Shown here: piece after piece, positions 11,387 through 20,400 of the stretch
How positions within the stretch are numbered: the first letter of the stretch is position 1
How the letters are laid out: each line of letters begins with the position of its first letter
Source of the DNA: Bipolaris cookei
Lineage: Eukaryota; Ascomycota; Dothideomycetes; Pleosporales; Pleosporaceae
Direction of reading: 5' to 3'
DNA length: 31,703 nt
Assembly: GCA_002286855.1 (NCBI GenBank)
Contig: NRSV01000100.1
Coordinates: 1 to 31,703 of the forward strand
The notes under the pieces: generated by a model
What the model was told of the DNA's origin: nothing
Databases searched by the model: none
The model's input: the letters and a program-made list of their open reading frames with translations, nothing else
Position numbers and translations under genes: made by a program

Positions 11387-11634
11387 TGTTGCAGACTATG
11401 TAAGAATATATCGATATGAATTACATCCGATGTTATGCCAGGACATATCGGCATGAATTACGGTCAACACTATGCCAGGATATATCGGCATGGACTACAG
11501 CCGATGTATGTCGATATTCTACATGTAACAAGCCCCTGCAATGGTGGTGTACAGAAGACAGTTGTAGAGAGCAATACACACAACAATACACACAACAATA
11601 CACACATCAATTCACTGCACCTACGCATGCATCA
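11387..11634 (+). repeat. LTR-like repeat, copy 1
   Basis: Begins TGTTGCAGACTATG. It contains two to three diverged copies of a unit with GCCAGGATATATCGGCA (best copy 11474-11490), then TGTAACAAGCCCCT (11524-11537), and ends loosely near 11634. A reverse-oriented relative lies at 26672-26838 and shares these blocks in the same order. A TG start, an approximate CA end, about 250 bp in length and no coding sequence suggest a solo LTR of a retrotransposon. The exact ends are uncertain because the two copies diverge near 3'. Confidence 0.6.
11572..11609 (+). repeat. 12-bp minisatellite inside LTR-like repeat
   Basis: The unit CAATACACACAA is repeated about three times in tandem. The inverted relative near 26700 lacks the expansion, so it arose after the copies separated or was lost there. 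Confidence 0.75.
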
Positions 11635-12218
11635 CTTAGATATGCGGGTTGCTTCTGCAAAGTCTAGCTAACAACATTATAGTGCGATTTGGCATTTATC
11701 ACGAGCTTAATTACTTCAATATCATTCAAGACATTTTGTATGTTCTAATCGCACACCCTTGGGTTGTATCTCAGCTTACTACGTGCCACATAAAGTCTTT
11801 GGACTAAATGCCTCATTTAATCTGAGCTTTCTCACTTCTCTTGTTTCTGTAGCTATGAAGGACAGAATATTTCGAATTCACCAATCTCAGCACTCCTTAA
11901 GGAACGAGTTGCCATCCTACTAAGCATTTCCCTGCTATTGAGGAGAGGTCTTAGCAGTTAACTACCGATATAAACACCTGCAGCTAGAAAACATCAAAAC
12001 CACGCACTGTAAGACAATATGTACTACCAATTATTCGAAAGAATAGTTTCTTGGTATCATATTCGTGACGATAGATACATGTTGTGAAACCTCGATTTTC
12101 TATAGGTGAGGCGAGTATTAAGGTGCGTGCTCCAACCTATCTTCCTGCCCCGAGAAGACTTGTGCGGAATTGTAACGTCTCTCTTCCCCCTTGGACAACA
12201 TTAGGTACAGTTATCTTT
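11635..12218. other. Intergenic, downstream of the reductase gene
   Basis: No ORF or domain of note. It is AT-rich and holds the 3' flank of the minus-strand reductase gene, whose stop is at 12219. I see no clear repeat or RNA gene. Confidence 0.5.
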
Positions 12219-13481
12219 TTAAGCTGCACTATGTAGTATCTCCAATACGTTGTCTTTGTTCAGTGGGACAGGGTTGACTTTAGTGCACCAATCTTTCATA
12301 GCACTTTCAGCTAGCCCCTCAAGATGTTCATACTTAATGTTGAACTCTCCCAGAGTTCTTGGTAGGCCAAGACAATTGATGTAAGCTCCTACTACATCGC
12401 AGAGGTCTGCTTCTTGTCTAATAAGACCTGCAGAACGAAGAGATTCCGCCACGTTCTCCTGCTCCCAAAATATGGCAGTCGCCAGCCCAAGTCGACGGCG
12501 GAGAGTCTCGCTACCATGATCCCAGTTGTATCGCAAAACCCAAGGCAGAATGATACAACTTGTTTCGCCATGTCCAACTCCCAAAGGACCAAGTTGATGA
12601 CCAATACCATGACTTGCGCCTATTCCGTTAAATCCTGCCCGGTGACACTCCTGTACAGACACAAAGGCCCGTAGTCTCGCCTTTTCGTCTTCCCAGTTGT
12701 GCTTGATTGACAACAAGCTTGTCAGCAGATTTCCGAGGGCTCTAACAATGACGTTCTCGATATCTTTGTCGACTTCGATACCGAGCTCCTCGTGCATGTC
12801 GATGAAAAGTGCAGCTGCGTTACCATAAAGGCCTTCAATAAAATGATCGATGGCTCGGACTCCAGTGGATAGCCACACTTTTTGCGGAGTACCAACCGAT
12901 AACCTCGGGTCAAGAATAACAACGTCGGCATACATGGACTTATGCATCGTTACCAACTTATGGCCGGTGTTTGAATCTGTCGCACCGCCAGCACATGTAA
13001 ATTCACTTCCAGAAAGCGTTGTTGGTACGTTAATGACGGGGATCGCCGCGGGCTCCACAAACTCTCCCGCCCTTATCTTTGCGAACAATTTCTCTGCGCC
13101 CAACACTGTTGACACGTTATTTGGAACGAAGAGCCTTGCGAGCTTGACGGCATCTGTTATAGAACAACCACCTAAAGTAATAATAAGATCCACGTCCGCA
13201 GCTCGTATAGCTTCCGTCAATTCAAACACATCTTTCCAAGGTGAATGGGATGTGATGCCGTATCGGATCCCAGCGATCTTGGTAGTGTCTAAAGCAGATT
13301 GGAGAGCTTCAAGGGCTGGAGTTGCACTAATCGACTTGGAGACGACAATGTAGGTGCGCAATGACCCAAATACATCCGCGTGATAAGCACAAGCTTCGTA
13401 AAAAGGTAGGCTATCAGATATGTAGGGTTTTCGTTTCCGCAGATATGCAGGATGGGAATGGTGCTCTTGGTACCCTTGCAT
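12219..13481 (-). CDS. FUM7-like: Iron-alcohol-dehydrogenase / maleylacetate-reductase family enzyme, FUM7-like
   Basis: Single exon, 420 aa. I chose the ATG at 13481; the open frame extends 14 codons further, but only from a TTG. It shows the N-terminal nucleotide-binding half with GGCSITDAVK (the GGGSxxD-type phosphate-binding loop) and TTLSGSEFT, then the helical half with STGVRAIDHFIEG and SHGIGHQLG...VGHGET. His213, His291 and His304 align with metal-ligand histidines of iron dehydrogenases, but the fourth ligand position (four residues before His213) is Arg209, not Asp. That pattern also occurs in reductases of this family thought to work without iron. In fumonisin synthesis FUM7 acts on the tricarballylic side chain. 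It is one gene away from a FUM14-like esterifying protein on the same strand, consistent with a shared side-chain role. Likely cytosolic. Substrate inferred. Confidence 0.88.
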   Translation of the reverse strand: MQGYQEHHSHPAYLRKRKPYISDSLPFYEACAYHADVFGSLRTYIVVSKSISATPALEALQSALDTTKIAGIRYGITSHSPWKDVFELTEAIRAADVDLIITLGGCSITDAVKLARLFVPNNVSTVLGAEKLFAKIRAGEFVEPAAIPVINVPTTLSGSEFTCAGGATDSNTGHKLVTMHKSMYADVVILDPRLSVGTPQKVWLSTGVRAIDHFIEGLYGNAAALFIDMHEELGIEVDKDIENVIVRALGNLLTSLLSIKHNWEDEKARLRAFVSVQECHRAGFNGIGASHGIGHQLGPLGVGHGETSCIILPWVLRYNWDHGSETLRRRLGLATAIFWEQENVAESLRSAGLIRQEADLCDVVGAYINCLGLPRTLGEFNIKYEHLEGLAESAMKDWCTKVNPVPLNKDNVLEILHSAA

Positions 13482-13963
13482 GCTGTATCTCTCAGTAGAA
13501 CGTAAGCAGGTAGGAATATACAAGGATGAGAGGATAGATGATAGTAGAGCAATGATACTCCCAATGTAGTTACTAGTCGTTTGTATTCAAGACGCCATCA
13601 AAACCAGCATACTAATTATAAATGCCTCAACGATAGGTAGTTACCTCTCCGTTTGGCGAAGAATCCTTCTCAAGTTAGTTATCCGACATTACGGTAGATT
13701 ATATCAGCAGACCCACGGCTATCTAAAAGTGGTTAGTGGTGCGGCTATAGAAAATGGGATACGGTTATCGAGAACGTAGTGCAGTTCCAGGCTTGAATAG
13801 CGCGTATAGGTAAAGGCTTGGTAGATATTTCTGACTCGATTGTAAAACGTACTACGTAAGCACAAAGACGGCCAACCGAATACACTCTTTTGTCCACCGC
13901 AATCCGATCACACACCTGAGATTCTGGAAATCAGATTTTCAAATCATATTAAGACAGTTCTCA
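13482..13963 (-). promoter_or_regulatory. Upstream region of the reductase gene
   Basis: This 482-bp segment lies between the reductase start and a tRNA-like unit and should contain the reductase promoter. It holds scattered CCG/CGG triplets, including an everted CCG-N6-CGG at 13683-13694. No clear TATA box or ORF was found. Confidence 0.4.
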
Positions 13964-14040
13964 GAGGGGATGGCGCAGTGGTAAAGTGCCTGGAGCAACT
14001 CTGTTCGCAGAGGTCGGAGGTTCGAATCCTCCTCGCCTCA
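13964..14040 (+). tRNA. tRNA-like Pol III unit (decayed tRNA gene or SINE head)
   Basis: GAGGGGA (13964-13970) pairs with TCGCCTC (14033-14039) at six of seven positions, followed by discriminator A. An A box TGGCGCAGTGG with a plausible D arm and a perfect B box GGTTCGAATCC inside a 5-bp T stem are present, and a TTTT stop lies at 14047-14050. The middle does not fold as a normal anticodon arm: there are 3-4 extra bases, and the best hairpin is CTCTG-TTCG-CAGAG. I therefore read it as a tRNA pseudogene or tRNA-derived repeat. The minus-strand peptide with GGFEPPTS in this spot is a known by-product of translating tRNA sequence, not a gene. Confidence 0.45.
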
Positions 14041-14696
14041 CCGCCATTTTATGGCTACCAACCATCCAAACAGCTAATAACAAAGAGCTACCCATTGAGT
14101 GAGAGAGATACTCATTAAAACCTTGAGAGCAAGACTCATTAAAACTAAATGGCCAAGTTTTTTCTTTTCCCCTAAAAAGAGCCCGCTGGAGGATTGCCTT
14201 GCTATCTAACATCTCTTTCTATCATCAAACTGCTCTTTAGCAACAGGCGTCTAGCAAGCAATAGCTATTGCTTAACTAGACAAAGGCTGAAACACAATAG
14301 CCGCACTATACAGTCAAAACTCCCCTGTTGTAAACAAACCCCATAGAACGGCCTTTGTTCAAAGTCTTATATAGTCCCTGACTGCATATAGACTCTAATA
14401 GGATAATAAAAATAACAAGACAATTCTTACTTGAATTCATAATTAATTTCAAGAAGACTGTCCCATAACAAACAACTGTCAGACAATAGGGTGGCTAAAG
14501 ACACAATAGGGGGCAATAATGGACGAGAGAGTGCGATATTCTGTATTCACGTAGACAAACAGCTACCGAGCTAAGTTAGTGTTTGTTGAGCTTATATCTA
14601 CGATGCTGAGTAAGATGTGACTAAGGGGACGTCCAAGTGGTCAGAGGAGGCTAGGCCCTGACAGCAACAATACACGCACTTGTCATGATTTCTTAA
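14041..14696. other. Intergenic between tRNA-like unit and FUM14-like gene
   Basis: No coding sequence recognised. AT-rich, with a 12-bp direct repeat ACTCATTAAAAC (about 14110 and 14134) and several CAATAG-containing steps (14490-14515). It may be the body of a tRNA-derived repeat, but I cannot show its end. Confidence 0.4.
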
Positions 14697-16621
14697 CTAT
14701 TCTAACAATTTACCTACATTATCACCTGCGGTAGATAAGGCTTGAACGCCATCGCGGAAATTGTTAAACAAGACCCTCGCTTTTTCGTCCGCGAGGAGAG
14801 GTTTCTGGTAGTACATCGAGACCTGGAATGCATTCTTCTGTTGCTTGATAGATAGCAGAACTGCCCAATGGCTCTTCATATCATAGATATCTAAATCTGG
14901 CCTTGCTGTCATCTTGCTTATAGCCGATTGATTATCTTTTGCTGAAAGACCATTCCTCATTCCATGCAGCTCTGACTTCAAGTCAACGAGTGACTGTACC
15001 CATGGATTTCCATCAGCACTTGGGAAAATGCTCCGAGAGAATCCATGTTCCCACTTGTTCGTAGTTGTAATATCAGTCTGAATCCTCTGCAGCAGTTCAG
15101 GAACTGATTCCTCGTTGGAGGTAAGAGAAACGCGGAAAGGTAGCGCATTCACCAAAGGGCCCATTACACGTCTCACATCCACGAAAGAGCCAGATGATCT
15201 GCCGTGACGGCAAAGCCCAAACGTGATATCTCGAAGCCCCGATAGTTTTGCTAAAGCCATAGCCCATGCTGCAAGAATGATTTGCGTTGGATTTCTTGAG
15301 TGGCTGTTCGCAATGCGCGGAGTGAGAGATACTTGGATTCTTTCGATGATAGCACCATCTAACTCGCCGTTGATCGTCGCTTTATCAGGAGGATGGATGT
15401 TGGATAAGTCTGCGCCGCTCAGATAAGTATTCCAAAACAGGATGGCATCATCGTTTGTGGCTTTCAACTGAACATCCTTGACGTAATCGCCAAACCATGG
15501 GCTTTCAGGGGTCCCATCTTGTGCGTAATGTGATGGCGACTCCAGAATCTGTGATATCTCCTTGCTGATGAGAAATCGGGAGAATGCATCGCAGTGAGTG
15601 TGATGTAGTGAGATAACGAAGAAGTTGCTTCCTTCATGGGCGGGGTCTCCGACAACTAAAGCGTATTGTACAGCTGGCTTTGCTAGCTCAAACTTCTGGG
15701 TCATGGTTTTCTCTAAGTAAATGCCAAGGTCAGAGGGAAAAAACCATGATGACGTACTTGTCGCAGTCAAAACTTGTGCGAAGCTCCCATCTTTCGTAGC
15801 CGCAATAAGTGTACGAAAGATGGGATTTTTAGATTCTAGAAGATTTACGAGGGTTGTCAAACCATGTTTTAGATCCGAACCCTCCACTTCGAAGATGTAG
15901 TTGATGAGGCCAATGTACCCACCCAGGCCCAGGTCTAAGAAAAAACCTAGTTTACTGTCAATTAGAACAGATTCTTTTGTCTAATTGTATTACATAGTCC
16001 ATGAGTGATGTGAAAGATTTACTACCTTGTACTGGACTGACTGGAGCCATAGAGAGGACACTGTCTTGGACAAGGTCTACTTGCTTCCAGGCTGAATCAT
16101 TGTAGTCTATTTCGAGTTTGGTGTTTGTGCCAGAAGAAGATGCTTGTGATACTTTTGGTTCTTTATTTCCGTTGTAGTCGCGTCCATTCGTGCTATGTAC
16201 ACTTCTGGTTTGGGTATGTAAAGTATTCCAGAGGGTCTGAATAGTCCCAGCTTTTTTGCAGTAAATCAATATCAGCTCCTTGGAATTTTTACGAAAGTTA
16301 CAGATGGTAGCGCGCGCAGAATTGTAGTGGCTTACTATTTGTGAAGGTTTCTAGATCAATTTCGACATTGTGGGATGCTATCTCGCCAAGAAGCTGTAAG
16401 GCTTTCACCTGAACCAATGAGCTTCTTGTATGGTTTAATGTATGATCATTCTTACGGAATCACCTCCCACTAGAAGAACACACAGGTTAGCAGGTTTTTA
16501 TCGCTGCTCAAATATAGTGAAAACCCATACAGTCTATGAAATTCTCGTCCAAGCCGATTTCATCGGGCTCAATGCCGAGAACATCACCCCAGATCCTCCT
16601 TATCTCTTCAATAGACGCCAT
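14697..16621 (-). CDS. FUM14-like: Carrier-condensation didomain (NRPS-like) esterifying protein, FUM14-like
   Basis: Five exons: 16621-16531, 16469-16456 (14 nt), 16408-16336, 16250-16026 and 15946-14697, giving 550 aa, close to the roughly 553 aa I recall for Fusarium FUM14. Introns are 61, 47, 85 and 79 bp, all GT-AG with matching phases. The first about 75 residues form a peptidyl-carrier domain. Its phosphopantetheine motif LGGDS (Ser35) lies across the 14-nt micro-exon and is followed by VKALQLL. A linker of about 60 residues leads to a condensation domain starting near MAPVSPVQ. The active-site motif is HHTHCDA (249-255), i.e. HHxxxDG with Ala for Gly. The fumonisin homologue catalyses ester bonds between the polyketide hydroxyls and the tricarballylic unit, and the same is inferred here. 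There are no adenylation or release domains, so it needs a partner to load the acid. Divergent from the PKS. Confidence 0.88.
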
Positions 16622-16798
16622 TGTATCAAGAATAGGCGCGTAGCGTGATATTGGTAGTATAGTCCGATTATATAATGTGTGACAGGGGTATAGTGTATCG
16701 ATACTTAATACTCACGACTAGATGCACTTACTAGTACCCTAATATATCTCTGCAATTGACCTCGCCGTTATTGGGGTTTCCGTTCCCATGAATAATTT

Positions 16799-16815
16799 CG
16801 GTTAGTCTAGAGCCG
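16799..16815. promoter_or_regulatory. Gal4-type CGG-N11-CCG site
   Basis: CGG at 16799-16801 and CCG at 16813-16815 are separated by exactly 11 bases and flanked symmetrically by T and A. This is the spacing bound by Gal4-type Zn(II)2Cys6 dimers, the regulator class common in fungal metabolite clusters (FUM21 in fumonisin). A single match may be chance. Confidence 0.35.
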
Positions 16816-16887
16816 ATAGCGCGGATGTACTTCGGAACAGCTATTTTCGGCAACCGCAATGCTTGGCGACTAACAGAATCAGCACAA

Positions 16888-16904
16888 GTCCTAAACTTTA
16901 GGAC
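16888..16904. promoter_or_regulatory. Perfect 17-bp palindrome in the bidirectional promoter
   Basis: GTCCTAAA-C-TTTAGGAC is a perfect inverted repeat with 8-bp arms and a 1-bp centre, about 270 bp upstream of the FUM14-like start and about 540 bp upstream of the PKS start. It is a plausible site for a dimeric regulator that acts on both genes. Confidence 0.45.
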
Positions 16905-17446
16905 CGACCTTTTCCCGGTACATCTTCCTATACGCTAGCAGATTTTGGCAATCTGAAATAGCCGGTTAAGTATTTATGTATGTGACAGGGGTCTACGAAC
17001 AGGGAAGTTGCAGCTTGCCTCAGAAGCAAACAGTAACCGAAGTGCATAGGTATGGAGGAATCAACAGCAAAAGCTATTAGTGTGTTCGGGAACAGTATCC
17101 ATAACGCTTAGGACAGACACCAATTGATCTCTTTTCGTGTTCGGATAGTTGTTGGCAGCTTACAGATTTTGGACTAGCACGTCTCTCCTGAGGTATTAAC
17201 CCAGGAAATTACGAACATTTTTAGACTTTGCGCTTGAAGTATTTATTGGGGCCACAAACGGCTAAAGGAAGACTTTGAATAACATTGAGATCCATTGCTA
17301 AGCCTTAGGTGCATTTCTTGTAGTCTCGCTTTCTTGACTGGAGCAGTTGCACGATATACCACTCTTTATATACGTCCGTTCTGCTGTTTTCAGATCACAG
17401 ATCTACAGAAACGATTAACCAATACTTCTTGGAACATGTACACAAC

Positions 17447-20400
17447 ATGGCCATTATCGCTACTCTCGAAGAAAGTGAATCAGCTGAGAACGCATTGAGC
17501 AATGAGATAATCGACACGGACGATAATTGTCAAAGCCAGGTTCCACCGGTAGCTATCGTCGGTCTGGGCATGAGATTGCCAGGAGATATTCACACTGCCG
17601 AACAACTATGGCAGGCCCTAGTTCAGAAACGCTCAACACGGTGCGAAATTCCAGCTTCAAGATTCTCGGTAGACGGATTTCATAGTCCATCAGCCAAACC
17701 GGGTTCAGTAGCTATGCAACATGGACACTTCTTGGATGATTCCGACGATCTTCATCACCTCGATACATCACTCTTTTCTATGGGAATTACCGAAGTAAAC
17801 GATATTGATCCGCAACAGCGAATGTTGCTCGAAGTCGTCTACGAGTGTATGGAATCATCAGGTCAGGTCAACTGGCAGGGTAGCAATATTGGATGTTACG
17901 TTGGCGTTTGGGGAGAAGTAAGTCGCCGTTTTTGTTTAGCACTTTACGTATCTACCCTTGCTAGTTTAGGATCTAACTTTTGAATGAATTAAAGGACTGG
18001 CTCGACCTTCACGCTAAAGACTTGTTTGACTCGGGTACATATCGGGTATCCGGTAGTCACGACTTTGCGATTTCCAATCGCATTAGCTACGAATACAATC
18101 TCAAAGGTCCATCATACACCATCAAAGCTGGCTGTTCATCATCATTGATCGCGCTTCACGAAGCTGTGCGAGCCATTCGCGCTGGAGACTGTGATGGAGC
18201 CATCGTCGCTGGCACAAACCTTATCTTCTCACCGACTATGTCAATGGCCATGACAGAGCAAGGTGTACTATCTCCAGATGCCTCTTGTAAAAGTTTTGAT
18301 GCCAATGCAAATGGATATGCTAGAGGTGAGGCTATCAATGCCATTTTTCTGAAAGGTCTAAGAAACGCACTCAGGGATGGAGATCCCATTCGTGCTGTTG
18401 TCCGAGCAACTTCTTCAAACTCAGATGGCAAGACCCCGGGAATGTCTATGCCTAGTTCGGAAAGTCACATGACTCTAATACAGCACGCGTATAATGAAGC
18501 GGGCTTAAACCCTAAGGATACAGTTTTTGTTGAAGCTCATGGAACGGGGACTCCAGTAGGCGATCCGCTGGAAGCAATCGCCATCTCACGTGTATTCGGA
18601 GGCAGGAGAGAACGACCATTCTATTTGGGAAGTGTCAAGCCAAACCTAGGCCATAGTGAGGGAGCCTCGGGTATATCCTCTGTTCTCAAAGTGGTACTGG
18701 CCCTGGAGAATCGGAAAATTCCTCCCAACATCAATTTTTCGACACCAAATCCCAAGATCCCGTTTGATAAAGCCAACATGGTAGTTCCCTGCGAAGTTCT
18801 TCCTTGGCCGGAAAACCAACCTCTTCGTGCCAGTGTTAATTCTTTCGGTATTGGAGGTGCAAATGCACACTGCATTATAGAGAGTATCGACCAGTTCTTC
18901 AGCGATAATGCCGTTCAGAAACTTATCAGCGATCCATACTTGGGTATAAGGAAAACTACGAGAGTCGATGATAGAGAAATCACCAATGTCTCGAACGGGA
19001 CTAGATTCACAAACGGGGTTCATGGAGCCAAAACGTTAGACGTCAACAAAGGCCACATCGACTTACGATACAAGTCGGCAAGCAAATTCTTTAGTGGCCA
19101 CTCTAACGGCCTTAAATCAAACAAGGAAGTTGGAGTATCTGATACCACTGGTAATAAATTACATACACCAAGAAAAGTACTGTACACGATATCTGCGGCT
19201 AGTCCTGCTTCTCTAAAGGCGAGGGTACTTGAACACCAGAAATACCAGCAACAGAACAAAAAGAACCAACTAGACGTTTCGTACACGCTTTGCAACCGGA
19301 GGGAGCACTTATCTCATCGCGCATATAGTATTGTTTCTACCATCTCGCTGGAAGGCGAAAGCCAACCAGCACTTGAGTTTTCTTCTCCAGCCAAGGTGGC
19401 AAATGCTAAAGCGGATGTGAACATGATTTTCACCGGCCAGGGAGCCCAGTGGGCTGGGATGGCAAGTGAGCTTCTGCAAGACTACTCCCTCTTTCGCGAT
19501 ACCATTAGTGATTTAGGTCGTGTTTTGTCACAGCTCGAGCATGGTCCAACTTGGGATCTTACAGAGGAGCTGAGAAAGCCAGAAGGCGCGAGCAGGATAG
19601 GAGAAGCTGAGTTCTCGCAGCCACTAGTCTGCGCCATTCAAGTAGCTTTAGTTGATCTATTGCGAGACTGGGGCCTGGTGCCGACCGCTGTTATCGGTCA
19701 TTCCAGCGGCGAGATAGGGGCTGCGTATGCTGCAGGTGCCATTACTTCCGCTGAGGCCATCACTATTGCATATTACCGGGGATACGTGAATAAAAACATT
19801 AAAAGATCGGGAGGAATGGCCGCAGTTGGTTTGGGAGCGCAGCAAGTCATTCCATATCTAGCTGATGGGGTGGTTGTTGCATGCGACAACAGCCCACAGA
19901 GTATCACGATCTCTGGAGACAAGGATATTCTCCAAGACGTATGTAGAGAGATACAAGAGAAAGAGCCAGATGTTTTGGTGCGCCTGCTGAAGGTTCCGGT
20001 AGCATATCATTCCCGTAAGTCATCAGTCCTCATTTCAGTCTCCTATGTACTTTTCTCTCGCAGGTGGATTAGCAATGCACATATATCTAACAGTGAGTTC
20101 TTTATAGATCACATGCGCGATCTGGGAGATAGCTTTGAAAGTCTGTTAGACGGTAAGATACATAGCAAGGTTCCTGTGATCCCGTTCTTTTCCAGTGTGA
20201 AGAGTAAACAGCTTCAAGAACCTGGGTCTTTCAATGCTGCATACTGGCGCGAGAATCTCGAAAACCCGGTGCTATTTACCGATGCGGTGAGGCTTCTTCT
20301 CAAGACTCAGTCGTCGTCGTCCAGGAGCGTTTTCATTGAAATTGGCCCACACAGCGCTCTAGCGGGGCCTCTTCGTCAGATATTCAAGGCTCACGGCACC

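Larger units (their letters stand above)
16622..17446. promoter_or_regulatory. Bidirectional promoter between FUM14-like gene and PKS
   Basis: The 825 bp lie between two divergent start codons with no ORF of interest. Candidate core elements are a minus-strand TATATAA at 16668-16674 (about 47 bp from the FUM14-like ATG) and a plus-strand TATATA at 17367-17372 (about 75 bp from the PKS ATG). TGTGACAGGGGT occurs twice in the same orientation (16678-16689 and 16981-16992), CAGATTTTGG twice (16939-16948 and 17163-17172), and TTAGGAC recurs at 17108-17114 as well as within the palindrome at 16888-16904. This density of small repeats suggests regulator sites, though none is proven. Confidence 0.6.

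Noticed and set aside
11572..11609. Short tandem units considered as a CRISPR or centromeric array
   Set aside because: Only three 12-bp units without spacers in a eukaryotic LTR-like context; a simple minisatellite.
13482..13523. A 14-residue N-terminal extension of the reductase
   Set aside because: It would require initiation at TTG; the ATG at 13481 is the first proper start and gives a normal length.
13961..14212. Minus-strand frame with a GGFEPPTS-type peptide
   Set aside because: This peptide arises from translating tRNA-like sequence; the A and B boxes explain it better.
14625..14665. Possible 5' half of a Ser/Leu-type tRNA (GACGTCCAAGTGGTCAGAGG)
   Set aside because: No A-box consensus, no T arm or B box follows, and the acceptor has no partner.
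15924..15970. A shorter 34-bp intron in the FUM14-like gene (donor GTTCTA near 15957)
   Set aside because: Too short for a fungal intron with a poor donor. The 79-bp intron 15947-16025 has a GTAGTA donor, the correct phase and a better protein join.
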